Part shown: positions 20,566 through 29,126 of the stretch, one piece after another
How the letters are laid out: every line of letters starts with the position of its first letter
How positions within the stretch are numbered: the stretch's first letter is position 1
Assembly (NCBI GenBank): GCA_027493615.1
Contig: JAOSKK010000038.1
Coordinates: forward strand, 310,001-374,000
Origin: Verrucomicrobiota bacterium
Lineage (GTDB): Bacteria; Verrucomicrobiota; Verrucomicrobiia; Limisphaerales; J093
Length of the DNA: 64,000 bases
Direction of reading: 5' to 3'
Notes under the pieces: model-generated
What the model saw: the letters and a program-made list of their open reading frames with translations, nothing else
What the model was told of the DNA's origin: nothing
Databases searched by the model: none
Translations under genes and position numbers: made by a program

Positions 20566-22293
20566 ATGAAAACCTATTCACGCAGCTTACTCGCGGTCTT
20601 CGCCGCGGCGTTCATTGGAGGGTCGTACGCGCCTGGCCGGGCGGGAGCCTTGGACCTTATGAATGGATTCGAGGGAATCAATTCAGGCTGGATTCCGGCG
20701 GATCCCATCATCGCCGCCGGCCCCCGTTCGTTGGTCACCATGGTCAGCGGGAGAATTGCGATCTTCAGCAAGCAAGGCGCGAAACTCTTCGAGCAGAACC
20801 TTGGGGCTGGCGGGTTCTGGTCGGCGCAGGGGGCTGATCAGGTGGCTGAACCCTGGGTGATCTTCGACCCGGACAGCCGCCGGTTCATCGCCATCGCCGC
20901 GGAGTTCGGAAGCGCCAAAGGCCGCCTGTACCTCGCCGTCTCGAATGATTCGGAGCCGCGGGGTTCGGCCGATTGGCACAAATACCGGCTGGATCGAACC
21001 GGCACACACCAGAACCCGAGTTTTCCCGGCGTTCCGACGTACCCGGATTACGCCAAAGTGGGCGTCGACAGCGATGCGATTTACATCACCTCGGTCCATT
21101 TCGCAAAGAACCAGAGCATCACCGCCAGCTTTTCACACGCGGAAATGTTCGCGCTTGAGAAAACCCCGCTGCTTTCGGGCGGGCTGGCTGAGGCGGCGGA
21201 TGCCATTGTGTACGACGCCCCTGTGCTGATTGATCCTTCCGGGCTACCCATCAGTATTCATCCCGCGGTTGTTTTCGGGCCGGCACCCGCGATGTACTTT
21301 GTGCAATCCGTGGCACGGTTTGCCGACAATAAAGTCGTCGTACACGGTCTCGCCAATGTATTGAGCGCTCCCACGCACGTAGTGTCCCCGGTAACGGTGG
21401 CGGCATTTGATCGCCCACCAAATGTGCCCCAGCGGGGCAGCACCGATTTGTTGGAGAACATCGATGCCCGGCTCATGTCCGCGGTGGTGAGAAATGGGTC
21501 GCTGTGGACGGCGCATGGGATTCGGGATCCATTGGTCGATTCGGAGTCGCTGGTGCGATGGTATCAGTTCGACGTGACCGGCTTGCCGAACACGGACGCG
21601 GTACTGCTGCAGAGTGGAAATGTGGATCCGGGAGCGGGTCGGCATGCGTGGTTGCCGCACATCAATGTGGACGCCCGCGACAACATGGGCCTGGTGTTTT
21701 CCGTGGGGGGAGCGGGCGAATATGCATCCATTGGCTACACGGGGCAACGCGTCACGGATCCGGACGGCGAAACGCTTCCCGTGCGAATCGCGCGCGCCGG
21801 CGCGGGGCCGTACACGCAGGGTGGTTGGGGTGAATACAGCGGCCTGGCGATTGACCCGGACGGCTCCACATTCTGGCTGTTTCACCAATATCCAACGAAA
21901 CAAAAGACGTGGCGGACGTTCGTGGGCGCCTTTGAGGTTGCTGGGCCGCCGCCGCCATCCGATCCACTGCATTGTGGCGATCTCGATGGGATCGGCGCCA
22001 ACAGTGGTAAGAACTGGAAAGCGACTGTGACGGCTACAATTCACGACGGCGACCATCACGCGATCGAAGGCGCAACCGTGTCCATTGCATGGAGCACCGG
22101 CGCCACCGCCACAGGCGTAACGGATGCCACCGGCAAGGCCACTTTCACCCTCAACTCAATCAGCAAGCAGGTCGCTGCGGTGGCGCTGGCGATTCAAGGC
22201 GTGTCGTACCTCGGCTTGACCTACTCCCTCATGGAAAATCACGATCCCGATGCGGACAGCGACGGCACGACTATCACGGTCAACAAGCCGTGA
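20566..22293 (+). CDS. Secreted protein with C-terminal Ig-like domain, function unknown
   Basis: I take the ATG at 20566 because it gives a clean signal peptide (MKTYSRSLLAVFAAAFIGGS); the frame is open 10 codons further up. The body looks beta-propeller-like, with ADPIIAAGPRSLVTMVSGR and WVIFDPDSRRFIAIAAE. The last about 95 residues resemble a bacterial Ig-like (Big) domain (KATVTATIHDGDHHAIEGA). No catalytic motif is visible. The frame is intact. It follows the kinase gene by about 200 bases on the same strand. Family unknown to me. Confidence 0.75.
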   Translation: MKTYSRSLLAVFAAAFIGGSYAPGRAGALDLMNGFEGINSGWIPADPIIAAGPRSLVTMVSGRIAIFSKQGAKLFEQNLGAGGFWSAQGADQVAEPWVIFDPDSRRFIAIAAEFGSAKGRLYLAVSNDSEPRGSADWHKYRLDRTGTHQNPSFPGVPTYPDYAKVGVDSDAIYITSVHFAKNQSITASFSHAEMFALEKTPLLSGGLAEAADAIVYDAPVLIDPSGLPISIHPAVVFGPAPAMYFVQSVARFADNKVVVHGLANVLSAPTHVVSPVTVAAFDRPPNVPQRGSTDLLENIDARLMSAVVRNGSLWTAHGIRDPLVDSESLVRWYQFDVTGLPNTDAVLLQSGNVDPGAGRHAWLPHINVDARDNMGLVFSVGGAGEYASIGYTGQRVTDPDGETLPVRIARAGAGPYTQGGWGEYSGLAIDPDGSTFWLFHQYPTKQKTWRTFVGAFEVAGPPPPSDPLHCGDLDGIGANSGKNWKATVTATIHDGDHHAIEGATVSIAWSTGATATGVTDATGKATFTLNSISKQVAAVALAIQGVSYLGLTYSLMENHDPDADSDGTTITVNKP

Positions 22294-22610
22294 GACGCTC
22301 GGAACGCGCAAGACCATGAGTTGCTTTCGCGACGGCATCCCATAACCCTCATCGTCCTTCTATGGCGGACCCGTTACATCCGCATGTGGTGACCGATGTT
22401 AACCGCCGGCGGAAGCGGCACAATGGTGTTGCTTCGGCAAGCGTGCGTGGGGCCTCCGAGGGTATCGGCGCAAGTCCTGCGGCAGCGACCCCCGGAGGCG
22501 TAACTCAAGTTCGCGGTTCCGTGGTCCAACACATGCGGTCCACCTCAGCCTCAGGGAGTCGCGCAAGCGCTGTAAGGTTGGCCAGGCCGCGCGAAAGACC
22601 TTCCACCTCC
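22294..22610. other. Intergenic gap without recognised gene
   Basis: No supported coding region. It carries a 24-base block at 22525-22548 that matches 15721-15744 with one mismatch, the only notable feature. Confidence 0.5.
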
Positions 22611-23012
22611 TCAACGTGGCGTCAGGACCTTCAACCGCGGAAAATGGCACCGCAGGTATCCACGGTCGATCGCTGCGATTCGATCGGCCTGTTGCTGGGC
22701 GTGGGCACCGATCAAAAAGTCCGGAATCAGATGCTCGCGAGGGCCGCCCTCTCGCCGATACTCCCGGAACAGGCGACCCGCCAGTTGTGCGGCGCCGATG
22801 TGGGTGGGGTCGAAGGCGATCCCCAGCGACTGAAGGCTTTCGGTGAACCGGGTCTCGTCCAACAACAGGGCAAAGAACTCGGATGCGACGACGTCGCAAA
22901 TGACGAGTTCGCCTTCCTCGCCCGCGGTCGCCAGGGTCTCGACCCAGGCGTGCGCCTCCGGTTCTCCCTTGGCGATGGCAATGAGCACGGAAGTATCCAA
23001 CGCGGTTCTCAT
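22611..23012 (-). CDS. PIN-domain toxin, VapC-like
   Basis: A 133-residue PIN-domain ribonuclease. It starts MRTALDTSVLIAIAKGE, where D6 is the first PIN acid, has a conserved Glu in VASEFFAL and a late acidic pair region LIPDFLIGAHA and AIDRGY. VapC toxins cleave RNA, often initiator tRNA or rRNA loops. It overlaps the AbrB-type antitoxin upstream by 4 bases (ATGA), the usual coupling. It is downstream of its antitoxin in the transcript, as expected. Confidence 0.85.
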   Translation of the reverse strand: MRTALDTSVLIAIAKGEPEAHAWVETLATAGEEGELVICDVVASEFFALLLDETRFTESLQSLGIAFDPTHIGAAQLAGRLFREYRREGGPREHLIPDFLIGAHAQQQADRIAAIDRGYLRCHFPRLKVLTPR

Positions 23013-23266
23013 CGTCGCTTGCGGGTTGGCGGCAACTCCACCGGACCGCGCACCTCGCTCAACCAGTCCAGCACGCTCCTTCCTGCCAGTACCTTCTTGG
23101 CGATGCCAATGACCGACCGCATCCGAGCCGGGTCAGCACACTTCCTGGCCTTGAGGTGATCGGCGCGTTCGTCGAATTCCAGGACCGACCCGGCCTGCAG
23201 CTTCAGCCGCTGGCGGATCGCCTGCGGAATCGTGATCTGACCTTTGCTGGTGACCGTCGCCTTCAT
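23009..23266 (-). CDS. AbrB/SpoVT-type antitoxin
   Basis: An 85-residue protein beginning MKATVTSKGQITIPQAIRQR, the swapped-hairpin AbrB DNA-binding fold used by VapB/MazE antitoxins, followed by a basic, probably flexible toxin-binding tail. It should neutralise the adjacent PIN toxin and repress its own operon. It overlaps the toxin start by 4 bases. Confidence 0.88.
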   Translation of the reverse strand: MKATVTSKGQITIPQAIRQRLKLQAGSVLEFDERADHLKARKCADPARMRSVIGIAKKVLAGRSVLDWLSEVRGPVELPPTRKRR

Positions 23267-23369
23267 GGGGCGACACAGTAAGGAACGCAGTAGGGAAGAT
23301 CAAGAATCGTCACCGAAACGCTTGTCCAGGAGGGAACGGAGAACGGCGAGGTTTCGGCGGCGCCCGGGA

Positions 23370-23768
23370 TCAGCCCGGTGACCGTGCTTTGAAGTAGCGC
23401 TGCGGGAAACCTGCGAGCTTCTGCAGGATCGTATCGGTGTGCCAGAGCTCGAGGCCGTGCAGGCAAGCCGTCGCGGCGATGAGCCGGTCCGCCGGGTCGC
23501 GATGCTCCCATTCCCACAAGGCCGCCTGGCGGGCGATCGGTTCAGTGATCGGCAGGAGTTCGAATCCTTCCAACGCCAGATCCAGCCAGGTCGCGGGGTC
23601 GGGACATGGCAATCTGCCCGTCCGCCATTTTCGCACCACTTCCATGCTGGAGATCGGGCACAGAAAGCGTTGGTTGCCGCTGTCCTCGAGGGTCGCCTCA
23701 ACCTTCGGCGACAAGGGCAACCTCCGGACGAAACGAAACCAGACTCCGGTGTCGGCCAGGACCCTCAC
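23370..23768 (-). CDS. PIN-domain toxin, second pair
   Basis: A 132-residue PIN protein, distinct from the one at 22611. It begins MRVLADTGVWFRFVRR (first Asp), has Glu in ISSMEVVRKW and the late motif DPADRLIAATACLHGL with the Asp pair typical of PIN toxins. It lies 2 bases downstream of a Phd/YefM-type antitoxin. Endoribonuclease activity is inferred from the family. Confidence 0.85.
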   Translation of the reverse strand: MRVLADTGVWFRFVRRLPLSPKVEATLEDSGNQRFLCPISSMEVVRKWRTGRLPCPDPATWLDLALEGFELLPITEPIARQAALWEWEHRDPADRLIAATACLHGLELWHTDTILQKLAGFPQRYFKARSPG

Positions 23769-23770
23769 GT

Positions 23771-23986
23771 TCAGATCTCCTCGAGTGCCGGTTCGTCAAG
23801 ATTGACACCGCGGTAGGCGGCTGGATCGTCCGGAGTCTCCACCCGCCACGGTTTGCCCCGTCCCGGCATGGGCATCAATCGGGCCGCCGGCTGGCCATGC
23901 CGCAGGATGATCACCGTTTCGCCGGACTCAACGCGATCCACCAATTCGCACAACTGCTTTTTCACCTCAGCAATGGGCGCTTGCAT
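23771..23986 (-). CDS. Phd/YefM-type antitoxin
   Basis: I place the start at the ATG 23986, giving MQAPIAEVKKQLCELVDRVE and GETVIILRHGQPAARLMP, the standard Phd/YefM DNA-binding fold. The C-terminal acidic segment (NLDEPALEEI) should bind the toxin. The frame is open upstream to 24085 but that part runs into an inverted repeat and does not look coding. Confidence 0.85.
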   Translation of the reverse strand: MQAPIAEVKKQLCELVDRVESGETVIILRHGQPAARLMPMPGRGKPWRVETPDDPAAYRGVNLDEPALEEI

Positions 23987-24058
23987 GACCAGAAGTATGA
24001 TCATTCTAGCCAGGAGGGTCAACCCGGGGAGGACCCACGGGTCTCCCAGTCGCCGTCG

Positions 24059-24231
24059 TTGGGGTCGCATCTTAACATTTAACATTTGGCCGACATCACG
24101 CTGCAGGCCAAGGGTCTAGCCGTCATTCGAGCGGCCGTCATCCGTCCCAGATGCCCGGTGCGGGTACCACGTGGAAGGGGGCGGTGATCGCCCCGGGGGC
24201 CCGAATGTTAAATGTTAAGATGCGACCCCAA
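24059..24231. mobile_element. 173-bp MITE-like element with perfect 28-bp inverted ends
   Basis: The ends 24059-24086 (TTGGGGTCGCATCTTAACAT..) and 24204-24231 are perfect inverted copies over 28 bases, around a 117-base non-coding interior. The AT-rich ends differ from the local composition. No transposase is inside, so it would be non-autonomous. The right end stops 3 bases short of the stop codon of the next gene. Whether a target duplication exists is unclear. Confidence 0.75.
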
Positions 24232-24233
24232 AG

Positions 24234-25848
24234 CTAGTCGCGGTGGAGGTTGCGGAGGATCTGGAGGGAGGCGCCCTGCCGGGTCCAGGTGTCAAGGAGG
24301 AACCCGGGGACGGCGCCCGGGCCGTGAATGTAGGAGCCGAGGACAATGTCCGGGTCGCCGTCGCCGTCGAGGTCCCCGGCGTCCATGACCAGCCAGCGGC
24401 CGGCGATGCACTCGCGGAAGGTGGAGGGGCTGAACTTGAGGTTTCCCTCGTTGAGGAGGAGCACAAAGCTCTCGCGAGGCGAATTGACGTAGTCCGGGAA
24501 ATAGGAATTGACCGCCAGGTCGAGATCGCCATCGCCGTCGAAGTCGCGGGCGAGGACACGGTAAGCGCCGTTGAGGGGAAAGAGGAAGTGCTCGGCGTAT
24601 TCGCCGTCGGGCTGGGCGAGGTAGAGCCAGACGCCGTGGTACTTTTTGGTGGGGCTCTCGTATTCGCCGTTGTCGCCGTTGGTCACGAGGAAATCGAGGC
24701 GGCCATCGCGGTTGAAGTCGACCACCTCAAGGCCGGAGTGGCCGTAGACGGGAGGTTTCTGGAAGAGGCTTTCGCCGCTGAAACCGCCCTGGCCATCGCC
24801 CTTGAGGAGGACGAGCGATTCGAGGTGCTGGGCCATCAGCACGGCGAGGTCGATCTTGCCGTCTTGGTTGAAGTCGCGGGCGGCGCAGTACATCGCGCCG
24901 GTTTCCTGGGAGAGGATGTGTTCGCGGTAGCGGTCGTCACCGAGGTTCTCAAACCAGGAGAACCGGCCGGTGAGATTGCCGAACATGCACAGGGCGAAGT
25001 CCTGCCGGCCGTCCCCGTTGAAGTCGGCGAACTCGGCCTGGACCGAGCGGGGGAGTTCCTTGAGGATGACCTGGCGTTGGCCGAAGCCCTCGCCCTGGCG
25101 CGGGAAGAGGAGGAGCTCGGCGCGGTGGATCTCGGAAGGCAGGAAGCTGCCCACGCAGGTGACGTAGAGCCCGCGGTCGGTTTCGACGAGATCGACGGGC
25201 ACGTTGCCGACCTCAAGGTGGCTGACGTACTCGCCACGGGCGTTGAGCAGGAAGAGGCGTTGCTCGACGTCGTCGCCGACGAAGATCTGTTGTCGGGTAG
25301 GGCTGATCCTGACGAGGGTGGTGGCGGGCTTGGGGGTGCGGAAGCGTGGGGGTTCGGTGCGGAAGCGGGGGAGGCCGATGGTGATGGGCGGCCGTGGGTC
25401 CTGGGGGAGCGCGGTCTCGGGGGCGTTGAGGAGGTAATAGCGCTCGATCACGGGCCACCATTCCACCGGCACCAGCGGGGTGTCGGTGTAGACCTTGCGG
25501 GCGCGAATGAGGTCGCCTTCTGGTGAACTGCGGTAGTCGGGTTCGGCGACCCCGAGGCGGACGGCCATGCGGGGCAGGATCTGTTCCTTCCAGTTCTTGC
25601 GGGTCAGGAGCTTGGGTTCGACGAAGGTGTGGCACATGGTGCAGGCCCGCCGCGCGACCTTTTCGTCGTACGGCATCCGGGCCTCTTCGGCGGTCTCCTC
25701 GTCCTCGTCGTCGTAGGGGTCCAGGGGGCGGAACGGCTGGGCCTGCAGGGCGGTGAGGAGGCCCAAGGCCGCCACCAGGCCGAGCCAGCCACGGTGGGGC
25801 CTTGGGGGGCGAACTGAACCCGGGCGTGAGCCTCCGCGTGAGTGTCAT
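24234..25848 (-). CDS. Secreted haem-c protein with FG-GAP/VCBS repeats
   Basis: After a signal-like helix (WLGLVAALGLLTALQA) comes a CxxCH haem-c site (CTMCH). The rest is made of at least six FG-GAP/VCBS calcium-binding repeats with motifs such as DFNGDGRQDFAL, DFNQDGKIDLAV and DLDGDGDPDIVLG, which predict a beta-propeller. The ATG at 25848 reads MTLTRRLTPGF into a run of six C at about 25805; one base shift there joins it to the signal helix, otherwise a GTG at 25775 must serve. It follows the microcompartment operon on the same strand by 147 bases. Periplasmic or surface electron transfer or binding is inferred only. Confidence 0.78.
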
Positions 25849-25995
25849 GACCGGGATTTAGTCCCGGCGCGTGAGTCTCCCGCAAGCCGGAAGTCTTACG
25901 ACGATTTGGCGCCCGCGAGTTTGAGGAAGGCGGGGAAGCAGTCGAAGAGCCGTCCGGTGTAGTCGCTGCGGGGTCTCCCGGCCCTCCGGGCCGGC

Positions 25996-27318
25996 CTATT
26001 CAAACCGCCGGTTGAGGCGGGCGCGGTCGTAGGCCAGCCGCTGGGCCGAGGTCATCCGAGAAAAGTCCGGGGACCCATCGGCAAGCGCCGGCCAACTCGG
26101 AGCAGGCGTCGTGGACATCGCACTTGGACCTTCGACCTTCGGACTTTGACCTTCGGACTTCGACCCTCCGCCGACTCCTCCCGTCGTCGGGCCCGCCAGA
26201 GGGTTGTTGCGGACCTCGACCCGGGCGCGCGGCTCCCCGCCACCGTAGCTCATGGCCTGGTCGGTGAGGACGAGGTCCTGTTCGAGCGGCCGGTGGGGCG
26301 GGATGCCCTTGCCCTGCAGCACGCCGTGATAGGCCCGCACGGCTTCTTCCGGGGTGACTTTGCCGTCGGTGATGAGCCGCAACATCTCGATGAACGCGAG
26401 TTGGTGTTCGGCGTTGTTGATTTTGCGTCCGAACAGGGCCACGCGGGCGCCGTACTTCTGGGCGTCGTGGATCAGACGGAAGGCGTCGTAGGTGGTCCCG
26501 GCGCTGCCGCCGAGGACGCCGACGATGAGGTTTGGATCGTACTGCGCCAGCTCCTCCATCGCCTTGGGGCCGTGATAAACGATCTTGAGGAACAGCGGCC
26601 GGCCGGAGTCCGGAACGCCGGCGAGGGTGCGGAGGATGTTGTCGTTGATGAACTCGCCGAGCTTTTCCGAAGGGATGCCGCTTTCGACATTCGGGTCGAA
26701 AACCTCGAGGAAATGCCGGAACCGCTTCCGTTCGGCCTCTTCCCGGAACGCCTTGTACCAGAGCAGCGCCTCGCGGTCCTGGGCGAGGTCGTTCACGAAG
26801 GTGACCGAGTAGAGCCCGAGGTTGGCGCCGGGAAAGTCGCCGTCGCCGTCCGGTCCGCGCGGGCATTCGACCTGTCCGCACTGGATCTGGTCGATGCGGG
26901 CGCTGCGGAAGGGCTGGGAAGGCTCGCGGGTATAGCAGCCGTGGCGGGCGGCCCAGACATCGGTGGTGTCGTTGGCGCGCGCGGCGGGGGTGACGTGGGA
27001 ATCGCGGAACAAGCCCTCCTTGATGGTGAGCTGCTCGTTGACGTAGGCGGACATGAGCATGATGTCCACCAACCCCTGGTGCGTCACCTCGCGGATGATG
27101 TCGAGGAACTCGGGCAGGTTGCGGTAGCCGAACTCGGATCGGGTCCAGACTTCGGGCGAGAACTGCGCCGGGCGCGCGCCGCGCCGGGCGAGGTAGCTTC
27201 GCGGCCCGGGGGCCCGGACGCCGAAGGCCATGTCGGCGTCCTTGGCGTCGGCCAGGATGAAGGCCTTCGAGGACGGGTTGGCCTTGATCTCGGCGAGCTT
27301 GGTGTCGAGAGACTTCAC
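25996..27318 (-). CDS. Aldolase-like TIM-barrel protein of the PVM microcompartment operon
   Basis: A 440-residue protein starting at a GTG whose GTGA overlaps the stop of the class II aldolase. The domain resembles class I (DeoC/FbaB-type) aldolases: RPLFLKIVYHG has a Lys in a central strand that could form the Schiff base, followed by GVLGGSAGTTYDAFRLIHDA and VALFGRKINNAEHQ. Genes of this type accompany PVM-type microcompartment loci. After about residue 380 a low-complexity linker (SKSEGQSPKVEGP), coded by a 7-base tandem repeat, leads to a separate helical tail (FSRMTSAQRLAYDRARLNRRF) that could target the shell. The substrate is not known. Confidence 0.72.
   Translation of the reverse strand: MKSLDTKLAEIKANPSSKAFILADAKDADMAFGVRAPGPRSYLARRGARPAQFSPEVWTRSEFGYRNLPEFLDIIREVTHQGLVDIMLMSAYVNEQLTIKEGLFRDSHVTPAARANDTTDVWAARHGCYTREPSQPFRSARIDQIQCGQVECPRGPDGDGDFPGANLGLYSVTFVNDLAQDREALLWYKAFREEAERKRFRHFLEVFDPNVESGIPSEKLGEFINDNILRTLAGVPDSGRPLFLKIVYHGPKAMEELAQYDPNLIVGVLGGSAGTTYDAFRLIHDAQKYGARVALFGRKINNAEHQLAFIEMLRLITDGKVTPEEAVRAYHGVLQGKGIPPHRPLEQDLVLTDQAMSYGGGEPRARVEVRNNPLAGPTTGGVGGGSKSEGQSPKVEGPSAMSTTPAPSWPALADGSPDFSRMTSAQRLAYDRARLNRRFE
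26127..26168. repeat. 7-bp tandem repeat inside the aldolase-like gene
   Basis: Six units of seven bases: GACCTTC, GACCTTC, GGACTTT, GACCTTC, GGACTTC, GACCCTC. It codes for the linker before the C-terminal tail. Seven is not a multiple of three, so loss or gain of one unit would shift the frame. Confidence 0.85.
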
Positions 27319-28409
27319 TTCATCTGCGCGAGGATCCGGGCGGTGACCGCCTGCACGATGGCCTCGGCGTCTGGATCGGTGGCGGTGGGTTTGCTGGCGG
27401 GCGGGGTGGGCACCGCGCAGGTCACGCCGGGGCGCCAGCCTTCATTGTCGCAGAGCTCGCATTCCTTGAGGCCATGGCGCGGATCGGGAATGCCCATGGC
27501 TTGCTTGATCTTGAGGAGGTCCTGGAGCTGGGCCGGGGTCATGGTCTGGGGCGGACGGCCCAGTTGGGCGGAGACGAGCACGGTACGGCAATAGGCCTCG
27601 AGGATCTCCATCTTGAAGTAGGCGTCCTCGACGTTGTTGTGGCTCCAGGCGACGACGCCGTGGTTGGCCATCAGGATGACGTTGTGCTGGTCGACCAGGT
27701 CGGCCACGAGCTTGCCCATTTCCGGGGTGCCGGGGGTGCGGTAGGGGGCGATGGCCACGCTGGCGAACACCTCGAATTCGGGGATCATGCAGGTGGGCGG
27801 CTCGACGCCGGCCACGGCGAAACCCGTCGCGTAGGGCGGATGACAATGGACGGTGGCGAGGGCCTTGGGCTGGCGCTTCATCATCTGCAGGTGCATGAGG
27901 ATCTCGCTGGTGCGCTTCTTGACGCCGGCGAGTTGGTTGCCCTCGAAGTCCACGAGGCAGAGATCCTCCGGCCGCATGAACCCCTTGCTGACGAGTGTGG
28001 GCGTGCACAGGACGATGTCTTCGCCGACCCGGATGGCGATGTTGCCGCCGTTGCCGTCGACGTAGGCCCGCTGCCAGAGGCGCTTGCCGATGTCGCAGAT
28101 CTGGAGCTTGAGCTCGTGGCAGCAGGGCGAGTTGAAGAAGGCCTCGAGCTCCGCCTTCGGGCTTCTTGAGCTCAGCGGCCTGGCAGGTGGCTGAGCCGGG
28201 GCGGTTGCGGTGGTCACCGGAGCAGAGGGGGCAGATCGGGCGGCCGGGCTGGCGCCGGCGGGTTTGGCGCCGCCCCGGCCGGCATCGAGGAGTTCGCGGA
28301 TCCGGTCCCGGGCGGAGGGGGTAAGCAGGGCGTCGGCCGGGATGTTGTTCAGGTCCTGGCCCAGGCGGAGCATGTCGTCCACGTCACGGGTGCTGATGAC
28401 TTTTCTCAT
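27315..28409 (-). CDS. Class II aldolase (fuculose-/rhamnulose-phosphate type) with microcompartment targeting tail
   Basis: A 364-residue aldolase/adducin-family enzyme. The core has the metal-binding VHCHPPYATGF (two His), IPEFEVFASVA (Glu) and ANHGVVAWSHN (His). In PVM microcompartments this enzyme splits L-fuculose- or L-rhamnulose-1-phosphate into dihydroxyacetone phosphate and lactaldehyde. An N-terminal extension (about 85 residues, helix then Ala/Pro linker) precedes the core. A C-terminal linker (PTPPASKPTATDP) leads to an amphipathic helix (DAEAIVQAVTARILAQMK) of the encapsulation-peptide type. The start overlaps the BMC-P stop and the stop overlaps the next start, so translation is coupled. 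Confidence 0.88.
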   Translation of the reverse strand: MRKVISTRDVDDMLRLGQDLNNIPADALLTPSARDRIRELLDAGRGGAKPAGASPAARSAPSAPVTTATAPAQPPARPLSSRSPKAELEAFFNSPCCHELKLQICDIGKRLWQRAYVDGNGGNIAIRVGEDIVLCTPTLVSKGFMRPEDLCLVDFEGNQLAGVKKRTSEILMHLQMMKRQPKALATVHCHPPYATGFAVAGVEPPTCMIPEFEVFASVAIAPYRTPGTPEMGKLVADLVDQHNVILMANHGVVAWSHNNVEDAYFKMEILEAYCRTVLVSAQLGRPPQTMTPAQLQDLLKIKQAMGIPDPRHGLKECELCDNEGWRPGVTCAVPTPPASKPTATDPDAEAIVQAVTARILAQMK

Positions 28410-28712
28410 GGCTTGAAGGGCAGGTGGAACACCTCGTCGATGAGCGCGGTGTTGATGGCGTCGACCGGGGTGGGGCGGGGAAAGGGTTGGGCGGCCTCGC
28501 GGCCTTCGACGTAGCCGATGACATCACCGACGCCGCCGCCGAGGTTGTCGTGACACGACGAGGCTCGGGTCTTGGCTCAGGGTGATTGGTGTCTCACCGG
28601 CGGCCGGGAAGTGGGCGCGGGTGAAAGGGCTCACCATGAGGTAGCGGCCACCTTCGTACGCGGGGATCGTCCGGCTGAGGGTGACGCGCCCGATGACAGT
28701 GCCCAGCTTCAT
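28406..28712 (-). CDS. BMC-P shell vertex protein 3 (frameshifted)
   Basis: EutN/CcmL-type pentamer that caps shell vertices. The start at 28712 gives MKLGTVIGRVTLSRTIPAYEG and YLMVSPF. The frame breaks near 28560; the next frame continues DNLGGGVGDVIGYVEGRE, the glycine-rich loop typical of the family, to a TGA overlapping the aldolase ATG. It differs more from the other two BMC-P proteins than they do from each other. Length after correction is about 101 residues, normal for BMC-P. Confidence 0.87.
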
Positions 28713-29103
28713 GGCGCGGGGCGACCCCCGGGGCGGGGGCAGTGAGCGGAGAACGAGAGGCGGGGGCGGAGGACTGGAAGACGGGTTTCGCACCGCTGCC
28801 GGTCTTCGCGGCGGCGAGGTCTTCGAGGGCGTTGGTGCCCGGGGTGACCTCGTCCACGATCCCGATGATCATCCAGCGTGCCGGGCTGTGGTCGTCGCCG
28901 ACGGCCTTGCGGGCGGCGAGGCCGTCGCTGGAGAGGAGGACGCGCTGGTGCATGCCGGCGCCGAGCGCGTCGAGGGCGACGCAAGGGGCGCCTTCGGGTT
29001 GGCCCTCGCGTCCGATTGGCTGGCAGATGATCAGCCGCCAACCCGCGAAGCTGGGGTGCTTCCGGGTGGCGGTGACGTTGCCTTCGACGCGGGCGAGGAG
29101 CAT
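28709..29103 (-). CDS. BMC-P shell vertex protein 2
   Basis: EutN/CcmL-type pentamer. MLLARVEGNVTATRKHPSFAG and WRLIICQPI match the N-terminal strands; VALDALGAGMHQRVLLSSDG and MIIGIVDEV are the conserved middle and end. A Ser/Ala/Pro tail of about 35 residues follows, longer than usual. A shift at a C5/G4 run near 28730 gives a stop (28709-28711) overlapping the next BMC-P start. Without it the frame runs into the neighbour. Confidence 0.87.
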
Positions 29104-29126
29104 GGGGGAGACAGAGGCGCGCGGCG

